Source: Halobacteriales archaeon QS_6_71_20
Lineage (GTDB): Archaea > Halobacteriota > Halobacteria > Halobacteriales > Haloferacaceae
DNA: 59,237 nucleotides
Direction: 5' to 3'
Assembly (NCBI GenBank): GCA_003020945.1
Contig: PXRU01000022.1
Span: 52,196-111,432, forward strand
Shown here: in pieces, positions 44,455 through 53,590 of the stretch
Layout of the letters: the number at the start of each line of letters is the position of its first letter
Position numbering within the stretch: the first letter of the stretch is position 1
Position numbers and translations under genes: made by a program
The notes under the pieces: model-generated
The model's input: the letters and a program-made list of their open reading frames with translations, nothing else
What the model was told of the DNA's origin: nothing
Databases searched by the model: none

Positions 44455-45426
44455 CTACTCCGACTCCTGGTGTTCCACCGTCAGCGTCCTCCCCGGACGG
44501 TCGCCGGCAACCATCGAGACGAACTCGTCGCCGAACTCCACGTGCGGGAGCAACATCGCGTCGTCGAAGACGATCAGCTCGCAGTCGGCGTCGTCCGCGA
44601 GGTCGCGCCCGACCGACAGCGGAGGGAGGTCGGCCTCCCGCCCCCACACGAGCGTCGTCGGAACGTCGAGGGCGGCGATGGCGCTCGCGAGGTCGACGTC
44701 GCTGTTGAGGTGGCCGGAGACGAACGAGGCCGGCGCGAAGCGTGCGCCCGGCTGGTGGGTCGTGCGCCACTCGTAGTCGGGCCAGTCCTCGCCGGCCTTC
44801 TCGGGGTCCCAGTAGCCGTGGTCGGCGTTGAAGTAGCCGATCGACGGCTTCGACGTGAGCAGCGCGAACAGCGCCGTGCCGACGACGGGTGCGCGGAGCA
44901 GTTCCCGGATCCCGGTCCGGGGCGGCTCCGGCCCGCCGGCGGCGGTCGGGCACACGAGCGTGAGGTCGGCGACGTCGAGTTCGTCGGCGACGCCGACGAC
45001 GTACGCGCCCGTCAGCGACGAGGCGACCACCCGCGGCTCGTCGAACGCCGAGAGGAAGTCGCGCACGAAGTCCTCGTACAGCGCCGCCGAGTAGCGCAGC
45101 GGCGGGCGGTCCGACCGGCCGAAGCCGGGCAGGTCCGGCGCGACGACGTGGTACTCCCGCGACAGCTCCACGAACACCTTCCGCCACTCGCCGGCGGAGC
45201 CGGCGGCGTTGATCCCGTGGAGGAGCACGAGCGTCTCGTCGTCCTCGTCGCCGGCCTCGGTGTAGGAGACGTCCATCCCGCGCCACCGGAACAGCTTCGA
45301 CACCCCCGACAACGGCGGCTCCAGCTCCCCGGCTTTCGCCTTGAGCCCGCGGGTCGCGGCGGCGGCGACGCCCGCGCCGAGGAGGGCGTACTTCGCGGTC
45401 GAGGCGAGCTTGGATCTGATGCGCAT
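44455..45426 (-). CDS. Alpha/beta-hydrolase, membrane-tethered
   Basis: A 323-aa hydrolase. An N-terminal hydrophobic stretch (residues 12-28) may be an anchor. The core has LVLLHGINAAGSAGEWR (oxyanion region), APDLPGFGRSD, the nucleophile elbow VVASSLTGAYVV, VWGREADLPPLS, and a final His region LPHVEFGDEF. The nucleophile motif is S-S-L-T-G rather than G-x-S-x-G, so activity is uncertain. Substrate unknown. Confidence 0.78.
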   Translation of the reverse strand: MRIRSKLASTAKYALLGAGVAAAATRGLKAKAGELEPPLSGVSKLFRWRGMDVSYTEAGDEDDETLVLLHGINAAGSAGEWRKVFVELSREYHVVAPDLPGFGRSDRPPLRYSAALYEDFVRDFLSAFDEPRVVASSLTGAYVVGVADELDVADLTLVCPTAAGGPEPPRTGIRELLRAPVVGTALFALLTSKPSIGYFNADHGYWDPEKAGEDWPDYEWRTTHQPGARFAPASFVSGHLNSDVDLASAIAALDVPTTLVWGREADLPPLSVGRDLADDADCELIVFDDAMLLPHVEFGDEFVSMVAGDRPGRTLTVEHQESE

Positions 45427-45653
45427 ACGCGGTCGTTCGGGCGGAAGGGACTTAGTTCGCGCGGGCGGCCGGACGCCGAGAACGGCTCTCGGCCCGGGAG
45501 CGGCCGCGCGGAGGCGACCGCGTGTCGGGGGACGGACGGGAGCGCCCTCCGGCTACAGCGGCTCCTCCCCGTCGACGACTCGCAGACGCCGCTCGGCCAG
45601 CGCCGGCACCCGCGCTTCCACCCTCGGATACGGCGGGTCCTCGCCGTTCCCCC

Positions 45654-45851
45654 TCAGCGCCGGTAGAGCATCTCCCCGAGCGCAGCGAGTTTGTACACCG
45701 CGAGCGTCCGGTAGAAGCGGTCGTAGTCGTAGTCGATCCCGGTCGCCGCCTCGTAACGGTCCGCAAGCGCGCGCCGACTCGGATACCCCTTCCGCTCCAT
45801 GAACGTCGACGTCAGCTCCGGCGTCGTCGGCGCGGGGTCGCCCGGGTCGCG
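45654..45851 (-). pseudogene. C-terminal fragment of a phosphotransferase-family protein
   Basis: On the minus strand 65 codons read DPAPTTPELTSTFMERKGYP, then RYEAATGIDYDYDRFYRTLA, and end EMLYRR at TGA 45654-45656. This is the usual C-terminus of the APH/phosphotransferase proteins that neighbour acyl-CoA dehydrogenases. An in-frame stop at 45852-45854 cuts it off, and the expected N-terminal kinase lobe is absent. Confidence 0.65.
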
Positions 45852-45860
45852 TCAGAACGA

Positions 45861-46298
45861 CACGACCGGGGTGAGCGCGCGCTCGACGTGGCGAAGGCGT
45901 ACACGGGCGAGCGCCGGGGGTTCGGCGGCCCGCTGTCGGAGAAGCGGGCGATCCGCCACGACGTCGCCGAGGCGGAGACGCGGCTACACGCCGTGCGGAC
46001 GATGGTCCGCGACGCGGCCGCCCGCATCGACCGCGACGAGGAGGCGCGCGTCCAAGTGGCGACGAGCGAGACGTTCGCCGCCAACACGGTCCAGGAGATC
46101 GTCGACACCGCGCTTCGGCTGTGTGGCGGCAACGGGATCGGGAAGGACCTCCCGATCGCCGACTTCTACGAGTCGGTGCGGCAGTTCCACGTCGTCGACG
46201 GCGCCGACGAGGTGCACCGCCGGGTCATCACCCGCGGCGCCTTCGAGGGCGCCGGCGAGGGCGACGAGCTCGCGAACGTGACCCGCCACGAGGAGTGA
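45861..46298 (+). pseudogene. C-terminal fragment of an acyl-CoA dehydrogenase
   Basis: The plus-strand frame reads GERALDVAKAYTGERRGFGG, LSEKRAIRHDVAEAETRLHA, a helix bundle, then LRLCGGNGIGKDLPIADFYE and HVVDGADEVHRRVI. This is the C-terminal domain of an acyl-CoA dehydrogenase, including the FAD-contact CGGNG loop. The N-terminal and beta-barrel domains are missing, and it begins abruptly where the phosphotransferase fragment stops, so both were cut by one rearrangement. Only about 145 residues remain. Confidence 0.75.
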
Positions 46299-46386
46299 GG
46301 GGGCGACAGCCCCCCGCGGCGTCGAGACGGCGGCCCGCGGCGCCGCGCCGCCCCGATTTTTACTCCCGGCCCGCGACCCCCTCGGC

Positions 46387-47247
46387 ATGATCGACCTCGA
46401 CGCGGACCACGAGGCGTGGAGCGCGGCCCAGTCGGAGACCGTGGCCGCCGCCGACGGCCGCGAGCTCGACGTGGCGTACTACGAGGCGGGCGCGGACGCC
46501 GACGGCCCGCCGGTGGTGTTCCTCCACGGCATCCCGACGTGGTCGTTCCTCTGGCGGGGGATCGCCCCGGCCGTCGCCGAGGACCGTCACGTGATCGCGC
46601 CCGACCTTCCGGGGTACGGCAACTCCCGGCGCAGCGACGACTTCGACCGATCCGTGCGCGCGCAGACGGGCGTGCTCTCGGAACTGCTCGCCGACGGGGC
46701 CCACGACGAGGTCGACCTCGTCGCCCACGACATCGGCGGCGCGGTCGCGCTCCGGTACGCCGCCACCCGGCCCGGCCAGGTCCGGCGGCTCGTCCTCTCG
46801 AACGCCGCCTGTTTCGACTCCTGGCCGGTCGAGTTCGTCAACTCGCTGGGCGTGCCGGGCACGGTCACGGGGTGGGACGACGAGGAGTTCGAGGGGAAGC
46901 TCGACTTCCTGTTCGCCGAGGGGACGTACGGCGAGGCGGACCCCGCGTTCGTCGCGGGGATGAAAGCGCCCTGGAAGCGCGAGGGCGGCCGGACGGCGCT
47001 GGAGCGGGCCGCCGTCGCGACGAACACGAACCACACCGCCGGGATCGACTACGGCGCGATCACCGCGGAGACGCTGTGTCTGTGGGGCGGCGACGACGTG
47101 CTCCAGCCGGTCGAGAACGGCCGGCGGCTCGCCGACGCCGTCGCCGGCGACGCCGAGGTCGTCGCCCTCGACGACGCATATCACTGGGTCACCCACGACC
47201 GGACCGCCGCCTACCGCGAGAAGCTGCGGGCGTTCCTCGCTGACTGA
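46387..47247 (+). CDS. Alpha/beta-hydrolase, haloalkane dehalogenase-like
   Basis: A 286-aa hydrolase. HGIPTWSFLWRGIAP (halide/oxyanion region), PDLPGYGNS, and an aspartate nucleophile Asp115 in LVAHDIGGAVAL match haloalkane dehalogenases; CLWGGDDVLQP and DAYHWVTHD supply the acid and His. Asp in place of Ser distinguishes it from lipases and esterases. Epoxide hydrolase is the main alternative, but the lid Tyr pair is not obvious. Confidence 0.82.
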   Translation: MIDLDADHEAWSAAQSETVAAADGRELDVAYYEAGADADGPPVVFLHGIPTWSFLWRGIAPAVAEDRHVIAPDLPGYGNSRRSDDFDRSVRAQTGVLSELLADGAHDEVDLVAHDIGGAVALRYAATRPGQVRRLVLSNAACFDSWPVEFVNSLGVPGTVTGWDDEEFEGKLDFLFAEGTYGEADPAFVAGMKAPWKREGGRTALERAAVATNTNHTAGIDYGAITAETLCLWGGDDVLQPVENGRRLADAVAGDAEVVALDDAYHWVTHDRTAAYREKLRAFLAD

Positions 47248-47296
47248 CCGAGCCGGTCGATCGCCGGTCGTCGCGTCCGTCCGGGCTCCGCCCCGG

Positions 47297-47401
47297 TCAG
47301 ATCGCGACGCTCGCGAGCGCGAGCGCGGCCAGCGCCGTCGCCCCGAGCACCCCCGCGGTGGCGAGCCCCAGGCGGACGTGAACGGTCGTCCCGGTGCGCA
47401 T
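47297..47401 (-). CDS. Small hydrophobic protein, 34 aa
   Basis: ATG at 47399-47401, TGA at 47297-47299. A short basic start (MRTGTTVHVRLGL) is followed by one Ala/Leu/Val-rich membrane helix that runs to the end. Similar single-span mini-proteins are common in haloarchaea. No partner is evident. Confidence 0.4.
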   Translation of the reverse strand: MRTGTTVHVRLGLATAGVLGATALAALALASVAI

Positions 47402-47463
47402 GCGCCTGCATGACACACGGATCGATTCAGCGTTCGTCGCCGCGTATCAGAACTGGAGACGGG

Positions 47464-48251
47464 TCACCGGTCCGCGTCGGTCGCGTCGACGACCTCGTAC
47501 GAGACCGGCGTCTCGCGGAGCCCCTCGGTGTGGGCGGAGAGCCGGCCGGCGACGACGACGAGCAGCACGTCGAGGCCCCGCATCGCGGCCTCCCGGACGG
47601 CGTCGGCGGTGCCGAAGCGCACGTCGGGCGGGCTGTCGGCGCGGCGCAGCGCCGCCAGCGCCTCCGTGCCGGCGGCGACGAGCAGGTCCGCGTCGGCCGC
47701 CAGCCCGCGCAGGCGGTCGGGGTCGACGCGGCGGCTGCCGCCGTCGCGCACCGAGGGGACGACGACGGCCGTGACCGCGCCCAGTTCGTAGTCGACGACG
47801 CCCTCGAAGTCCGCGATCCCGACGTCGTCGCCGTCCTCGGCCGCGGTGACCGCGACGGCGGTGGCCGACCGCGCCCCCTCCCCGTCGGGGTCGTCGCCCG
47901 CCTCGACGGCGGCGTGGAGGACGCCGTCGCGCATCGAGAGGGCGACGCGGTCGCCCTCCGCGACGGCGCCGCGTCCGTCCGGGAGATGAGCCAGTCGACG
48001 CCCTCCTTCGTGACGCGGTAGCGCCCCCGACCCTCGCGGTCGACGTACCCCCCGTCCGCGAGGTCGCCGAGGTGTTCGGAGACCGCCTGGGCCGTGACGC
48101 CGATGGCGTCGGCGATCTCGCGCTGGCTCACGGCGGGTTGGCGCTCGGCGATCTCCACGAGGATACGGTAGCGGGTCGCCTCCCCCTTGTGCCGGAGCAC
48201 CCCGAGTTCGCCGTCGGACCCGGCGTCGCCGTCGGTGGTGTCGTCGCTCAC
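47464..48251 (-). CDS. MarR-like winged-helix regulator, interrupted by an apparent 1-nt deletion
   Basis: The N-terminal part, from the start at 48251, has an acidic leader (MSDDTTDGDAGSDGELGVLR) and a winged helix: EATRYRILVEIAER, then VSQREIADAIGVTAQAVSEH and a YVDREGRGRYRVTKEG wing. After DWLIS the sense continues in the next frame as DGRGAVAEGDRVALSMRDG and onward to the TGA at 47464. That part is a ligand-like domain with VVDYELGAVTAVVVPSVRDG and two later hydrophobic blocks. One missing base near the GGG at 47981-47983 explains the break; total about 262 aa. The two-domain layout is known in haloarchaeal regulators of unknown ligand. Confidence 0.7.
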
Positions 48252-48350
48252 GGTCGGACCCTACGGCCGCGAACACAAGTATATTTGCGGTCGCCGTCCC
48301 GCTCGGACAAACGAGTTTTACTCTACGCAAGTCGGGTTTCGTTCGCCCGG

Positions 48351-49046
48351 TCAGACGCCCTCGAGGAGTCGCCGGAGGTGTTCCGGCGGCACCGCGCCGC
48401 GGGCGGCGTGGCCGTCGGAGACGAACGTCGGAACGCCGGTGACGCCGCGCCGCCGCGCCTCCTCGAACTGTCGCTCCAGCTCCTCGTCGAGGCGCTCGTC
48501 GCCGATCGCGTCGCGCACCTCGTCGGCGTCGACGCCGACGCCCTCGGCCAGTTCGACGATCACCTCCTCGTCGCCGATGTCCCGTCCCTCGACCCAGTAG
48601 GCGTCGAGGACGGCGTCGTAGAGGTCGCGGAACGTCTCGGCGTCGTGCGACCGCTTCACGTACAGCGCGACCTGCTGGGCGTCCCGGGAGTCGGCGTCCG
48701 CCACGTCGTCGAACCCGAGCATCTCCGCGTCGTACTCCTCGCGGAGGCGGACGACGTTCTCCCTGACCCGGTCGTAGTAGTCCTCGCCTTTCCCGTCCTC
48801 GACGTCGTCGCGGATCTCCCCGTCGGGACCGCGCTTGTGGCCGCGGAGGTCGAAGAAGCGCCACTCCACGTCGAGGTCGGCGAGGTCGCGGTCGGCGCGC
48901 TCCTCGCGGTACCGTCGCAGCGACGCCCGTCCGAGGTAGCAGAACGGGCAGACGAAGTCGGAGTAGATCGCGAGCGGCTCGTCGCCGCCGTCGTCGGCCT
49001 CCTCGTCGGTCGTCCCGTCAGTGTTCTCGGTGGTGTCCGTGCTCAT
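48351..49046 (-). CDS. DsbA-family oxidoreductase (FrnE-like)
   Basis: A 231-aa thioredoxin-fold protein with a helical insertion. The redox motif CPFC is at residues 33-36 in YSDFVCPFCYLG; the cis-Pro loop is GVTGVPTFVSDG. No signal peptide, an acidic N-terminal tail and the FrnE-like insertion suggest a cytoplasmic role in thiol or polyketide-like isomerase chemistry rather than export. It is next to, but not overlapping, the MarR-like gene. Confidence 0.86.
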   Translation of the reverse strand: MSTDTTENTDGTTDEEADDGGDEPLAIYSDFVCPFCYLGRASLRRYREERADRDLADLDVEWRFFDLRGHKRGPDGEIRDDVEDGKGEDYYDRVRENVVRLREEYDAEMLGFDDVADADSRDAQQVALYVKRSHDAETFRDLYDAVLDAYWVEGRDIGDEEVIVELAEGVGVDADEVRDAIGDERLDEELERQFEEARRRGVTGVPTFVSDGHAARGAVPPEHLRRLLEGV

Positions 49047-49217
49047 GGCCGGACGGACGGTCCCGGCGCTTTAGGCTTCGTCGCTCCCGGCTGTCCGGCG
49101 CACACGAGCGCCGTCGCCGAACGGGCAGGCGGTACACCCGACGGCGGCGAGGGCGCACTCGGCGACGGGACCGGCCCACCGGCGGGTTTTTCACGGGCGG
49201 GGACGCCTTCTCCCGGT

Positions 49218-49727
49218 GTGCAACTCTCCGGTCTCACCCGGCCGACGGGGCCCAAGCGACCCTGGCTCGCCGCGCTGCTGGCCCTGGCCGTGACCGGTCT
49301 CGGCCACGCCTACCTCCGTCGGTGGCTCCGCGGGTTCGGCTGGCTCGCGACCACGTACGCCGTCGCCCTCCTGTTCGTCCCCCCGGAGGCCATCGAGGCG
49401 CTGACGAGCGGCGACCCGTCCGCGAACCCCAGCGCGGCGCTCCCGCCGCTGGCGGCGATCCTCGCCAGTGCGGCCGACGCCTACCTGCTGGCGCGACGGA
49501 CCCGAACCGGCTCGGGGACGGTCGGCGCGGCCGACGGGTCCGGCGCTGCGGACGCGACAGAGCAGTCGGCGGCCGGGCGTGACGGGAGTGCCCGCGGAGC
49601 GCCGGAGGGCGAGGCGGCGTCGTGTCCCGCCTGCGGGAAGGACCTCGACGCCGACCTGGACTTCTGCCCGTGGTGTACGGCGGAACTCGACCGCGCCGGC
49701 CCCAACGGCGGCGACGACGGCGGATAA
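49218..49727 (+). CDS. Membrane protein with C-terminal zinc ribbon
   Basis: A 169-aa protein. Two or three hydrophobic helices (RPWLAALLALAVTGLGHAYL, then WLATTYAVALLFV and LPPLAAILASAADAYLL) are followed by a low-complexity linker and a zinc ribbon CPACG...CPWC. The LGHAYLRRWLRGFGWL segment is like small TM2-type proteins of haloarchaea. The GTG at 49218 is chosen for composition; GTG at 49216 is out of frame. Confidence 0.68.
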   Translation: MQLSGLTRPTGPKRPWLAALLALAVTGLGHAYLRRWLRGFGWLATTYAVALLFVPPEAIEALTSGDPSANPSAALPPLAAILASAADAYLLARRTRTGSGTVGAADGSGAADATEQSAAGRDGSARGAPEGEAASCPACGKDLDADLDFCPWCTAELDRAGPNGGDDGG

Positions 49728-49848
49728 CCCGGACCGCCCACGGACGACCCCGACGCCCCCGCGGCGTCGCTCGACCCGCGTGCCGGTCCGCCGGGACCTC
49801 GCGTCCGGTTGTCGTCACGTTTTCGTCCGTCGGTGTCCACGTGCGTGC

Positions 49849-50214
49849 ATGGTGCTGGGTGCCCTGAACTCGGTCGTCGTGCTCGTCGCGAGCGCGCTGG
49901 TGGGGGGGTTCGGCGTCCACGCGGGCGCGAGACTGCTCTCGAACGCCCGAGGGTACGACCACGCGGTGTGGACCGCGCTGATCGGCGCGCTGGCGTGGGC
50001 GGTCGCGTCGGCGCTGTTCGGCTGGCTCCCCCTGCTGGGGCCGGTGCTGACGTACGTCGTCTACCTCGGGGCCATAAAGTGGCGCTACCGGGGCGGCTGG
50101 TTCACCGCCGCCGGCATCGCGCTCGTCGGGTGGCTGGCGGCGTCGCTCGTGCTCGAACTGCTTTCGGCGGTCGGCCTCGGCGGCTTCTCCGCGCTGGGCG
50201 TGCCCCGGGTATGA
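49849..50214 (+). CDS. Four-helix membrane protein, unknown
   Basis: A 121-aa very hydrophobic protein with about four membrane helices (NSVVVLVASALVGGFGVHAG, AVWTALIGALAWAVASALFG, then LLGPVLTYVVYLGAIKW and FTAAGIALVGWLAASLVL). ATG at 49849. The plan resembles small haloarchaeal Yip1- or DUF-type membrane proteins. Function unknown. Confidence 0.7.
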   Translation: MVLGALNSVVVLVASALVGGFGVHAGARLLSNARGYDHAVWTALIGALAWAVASALFGWLPLLGPVLTYVVYLGAIKWRYRGGWFTAAGIALVGWLAASLVLELLSAVGLGGFSALGVPRV

Positions 50215-50505
50215 GGCGGGCCGAGGCCCCGTCTCCGCGCGCCCGTGTCGACGGTCCCGAGGCGAAACGTAGAAGCGGTCGGGCCCGCCCAGTTCGGGGC
50301 GTCGCCGCCGCGCCGCGGGCGTCGGGTAGGGGCGTCGCCCGGTGGCGGCGACGGACCGTTCCGCCGGCACGCCGAGGCATACCCCCGCGACGTCCGCCGG
50401 GACCACGACTACCGATCGAGGCGGCGGCGGAGCGACGTGGCCGCCGGTCGGCGCGGACGGACCCGTAGCGTTTTACCCGCCCACGACCCCACCTCGATCC
50501 GACCA

Positions 50506-53238
50506 ATGACGACCGACGCCGGCGGCATCGTGGGCGAGTTCCTCTCGCTGAAGGAGTCGACGGACGCCGACGTGCTCGCGATGCAGTGTGGGGACTTCTA
50601 CGAGTTTTTCGCCGACGACGCCGAGCTGGTCGCCGACGAGCTCGACCTGAAGGTGTCACAGAAGTCGAGCCACGGCTCCTCGTACCCGATGGCCGGCGTT
50701 CCGCTGTCGGAGCTGACCCCCTATCTCACGGCGCTCGTCGAGCGGGGGTACCGCGTCGCCGTCGCCGAGCAGTACGAGACCGCCGACGGCCACGCCCGCG
50801 AGATCGAGCGCGTCGTCTCCTCGGGCACCGTCGTCGACCCGGACGGCGCCGAGGCGCGCTACCTCGCGGCCGTCGAGCACGACCCCGCGGCCGCGGAGCC
50901 GTGGGGCGTCGCCCTCGCGGAGGTCACCACGGGGCGGTTCCACGCCGCCGCGCTCGCGGACCGCGACGCCGTGCGCGCGGAGCTCCACCGGTTCGACCCC
51001 GTCGAACTCCTCCCCGGCCCGGGCGTCCGCGACGGCGACGCGCGCCTCGCCGGGCTCCGGGAGTCGACGGACGCCCGCCTCACCCTCCACGAAGCCGAGG
51101 CGTTCGCGTCCGGGCGCGCCCGCCACCGCCTGCGCGAGCAGTTCGGCGACCAGGCGCTCGCGGCGGTGGGGCTCGACGCCGCCCCCGCCGTCGCCGCCGC
51201 CGGCGCCGTCCTCCACTACGTCGAGGAGACGGGCGCGGGCGTGCTCGCGTCGATGACGCGCCTCGGCGGGCTCGACCCCGGCGGCCGCGTCGCGCTCGAC
51301 GCGACCACTCAGCGCAACCTCGAACTCGTGGAGACGATGCAGGGGGAGTCGACGGGCACCCTCCTGTCGACGCTGGACCACACGGAGACGGCGGCCGGCA
51401 CGCGGCTGCTGCGCGAGTGGCTCACGCGGCCGCGTCGCGACCGGGCGGAGCTGGAGCGCCGCGGCGGCGCCGTCGAGGCGTTCGCCGGCGCGGCGCTGGC
51501 GCGCGACCGCCTGCTCGACGCGCTTGACGGCACCGCCGACCTGGAGCGGCTGGCCGCCCGCGCGACGAGCGGCTCCGCGGGTCCGCGCGACCTCGCGGCG
51601 GTGCGGACCGCGCTCGGCCGGCTCCCCGAGCTCGCGGCGGCCGTCGAGGGCACCGCGCTCGCGGAGTCGCCGGTGCCGGACGTGCTCGCGCGCCCCGACC
51701 AGGCGGCCGCGCGCGAGCTGCACGACCAGCTGCGCGAGGCGCTGGCGGACGACCCGCCCGGGTCGCTCTCGGAGGCCGGGGTCGTCGCGCCCGACTACGA
51801 CGCGGAGCTCGACGACCTCGTCGACGAGTACGAGGAGAGCGTCGAGTGGCTCGACACGCTCGCCGAGCGGGAGGCGCGCCGCCACGGGCTGAACCACGTC
51901 TCGGTCGACCGCAACAAGACGGACGGCTACTACATCCAGGTGGGGAAGTCCGCGGCCGACGGCGTGCCGGGGCACTACCGCGAGATCAAGACGCTGAAGA
52001 ACTCGAAACGGTTCGTCACCGACGAGCTGGCCGAGCGCGAGCGGACGGTGCTGCGCTTGGAGGAGCGGCGCGAGGAGCTGGAGCGCCGGCTGTTCGAGGA
52101 CCTCCGCGAGCGCGTCGCGGAGGCGGCCGAGCTCCTGCAGGACGTCGGGCGCGCGCTGGCAGAGCTGGACGTGCTCGCGGCGCTGGGCGAGCACGCCGCC
52201 GCCAACGACTGGGTCCGCCCGGAGTTCACCGACGGCGACGAGCTCCGGATCGAGGCCGGGCGCCACCCCGTCGTCGAACAGTCGACCGACTTCGTCCCGA
52301 ACGACCTCCGGCTGGACCGCGACCGGGGGTTCCTCGTTGTGACGGGGCCGAACATGAGCGGGAAGTCGACGTACATGCGCCAGTGTGCGCTGATCACGCT
52401 GCTCGCGCAGACGGGGAGCTTCGTCCCCGCCGACGCGGCGACGCTCCCGCTCGTCGACGGCGTCTACACCCGCGTCGGCGCGCTCGACGAGCTCGCGCAG
52501 GGGCGCTCGACGTTCATGGTCGAGATGCAGGAGCTGTCGAACATCCTCCACTCCGCGACGGCGGACTCGCTCGTGATCCTCGACGAGGTGGGCCGGGGGA
52601 CGGCGACGTACGACGGCATCTCCATCGCGTGGGCCGCCACCGAGTACCTCCACAACGAGGTGCGCGCGCGGACGCTGTTCGCCACCCACTACCACGAGCT
52701 GACCGCGCTGGCCGAGCACCTCCCGCGCGTGGCGAACGTCCACGTCGCCGCTGAGGAGCGCGACGGCGACGTGACGTTCCTCCGGCGGGTGCGGGAGGGG
52801 CCGACCGACCGCAGCTACGGCGTCCACGTCGCCGGCCTGGCGGGCGTGCCCGACCCGGTCGTGGACCGCGCGGATGGGGTGCTCGACCGCCTCCGCGAGG
52901 AGAAGGCGATCGAGGCGCGGGGCGCGAGCGCGGGCGAGGCGGACGGCGACGGGACGCGACAGGCCGTGTTCGACCTCTCGGCCGGCGAGTTCGCGACCGG
53001 CGGGAGCGGGGCGAACGGCGGCGACGGCTCGGGGAGGACCACAGCCGATAACGGCACCGCGACCGCGGCGACGGACGCGACGGATCGCGGCGAGGCGGCC
53101 GGGGCCGACGCCGCCGCGCTCGACCCCGACGCCGAGGCGGTGCTGTCGGCGTTGCGGGACACCGACGTGAACGAGACACCCCCCGTCGAGCTCATGGCGC
53201 GGGTGCAGGAGTGGCAGCGCCGCCTCGACGGGGAGTAA
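50506..53238 (+). CDS. mutS: DNA mismatch repair protein MutS
   Basis: A 910-aa MutS1-type mismatch sensor. The mismatch-binding Phe-x-Glu motif is at residues 31-33 (GDFYEFF). Connector, lever and clamp regions follow, and the ABC-type ATPase has Walker A GPNMSGKST at residues 614-622, then RSTFMVEM, the Walker B LVILDEVGRGTATYDG, and ATHYHEL. A Gly/Ala/Asp-rich linker precedes a short C-terminal helix region with AVLSALRDTDVNETPPVELM. It works with MutL (19060-21480) in the same window, though the genes are not adjacent. The ATG at 50506 starts MTTDAGGIVGEF. Confidence 0.95.
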   Translation: MTTDAGGIVGEFLSLKESTDADVLAMQCGDFYEFFADDAELVADELDLKVSQKSSHGSSYPMAGVPLSELTPYLTALVERGYRVAVAEQYETADGHAREIERVVSSGTVVDPDGAEARYLAAVEHDPAAAEPWGVALAEVTTGRFHAAALADRDAVRAELHRFDPVELLPGPGVRDGDARLAGLRESTDARLTLHEAEAFASGRARHRLREQFGDQALAAVGLDAAPAVAAAGAVLHYVEETGAGVLASMTRLGGLDPGGRVALDATTQRNLELVETMQGESTGTLLSTLDHTETAAGTRLLREWLTRPRRDRAELERRGGAVEAFAGAALARDRLLDALDGTADLERLAARATSGSAGPRDLAAVRTALGRLPELAAAVEGTALAESPVPDVLARPDQAAARELHDQLREALADDPPGSLSEAGVVAPDYDAELDDLVDEYEESVEWLDTLAEREARRHGLNHVSVDRNKTDGYYIQVGKSAADGVPGHYREIKTLKNSKRFVTDELAERERTVLRLEERREELERRLFEDLRERVAEAAELLQDVGRALAELDVLAALGEHAAANDWVRPEFTDGDELRIEAGRHPVVEQSTDFVPNDLRLDRDRGFLVVTGPNMSGKSTYMRQCALITLLAQTGSFVPADAATLPLVDGVYTRVGALDELAQGRSTFMVEMQELSNILHSATADSLVILDEVGRGTATYDGISIAWAATEYLHNEVRARTLFATHYHELTALAEHLPRVANVHVAAEERDGDVTFLRRVREGPTDRSYGVHVAGLAGVPDPVVDRADGVLDRLREEKAIEARGASAGEADGDGTRQAVFDLSAGEFATGGSGANGGDGSGRTTADNGTATAATDATDRGEAAGADAAALDPDAEAVLSALRDTDVNETPPVELMARVQEWQRRLDGE

Positions 53239-53279
53239 AAGTCAGGTGCGCGGGGCGGCGAGTCGCCCGTCCGCGCTCC

Positions 53280-53441
53280 CTACTCCCCGGGTCGGGGCGG
53301 GGCGAAGTAGCCGGCCTCGCCCAGTCGGTCGGTGACGTCGTCGAGCCGGGTCGCGCCGCACTCGGCGCAGGCGGTCGGCCGGTCCGGGAGCGCATGGACC
53401 GCGTCACACCGGCCGCAGGCGTAGAACCGTACTCCGGGCAC
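53280..53441 (-). CDS. Small zinc-ribbon protein, 53 aa
   Basis: GTG at 53441. RFYACGRCDAVHALPDRPTA and CAECGATRLDDVT give two C-x2-C knuckles, a complete zinc ribbon. It ends in a short YFAPPRPGE tail. Many small CPxCG-type zinc proteins exist in haloarchaea; their roles are mostly unknown. It converges with mutS. Confidence 0.65.
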   Translation of the reverse strand: MPGVRFYACGRCDAVHALPDRPTACAECGATRLDDVTDRLGEAGYFAPPRPGE

Positions 53442-53590
53442 ACCACAGCAAGCGCCGCGAGACACAAGACCGTACCGCCGCCGTCGATCCCGGAGGAATT
53501 TCGGAGAGAGTTCGTCCCCACCCCGGCCGGAGTCACGCCGGAGTTCGGAAATCGTTCTTACGCTGATAGGTGCTCGCGTGGAGTGTAGCA

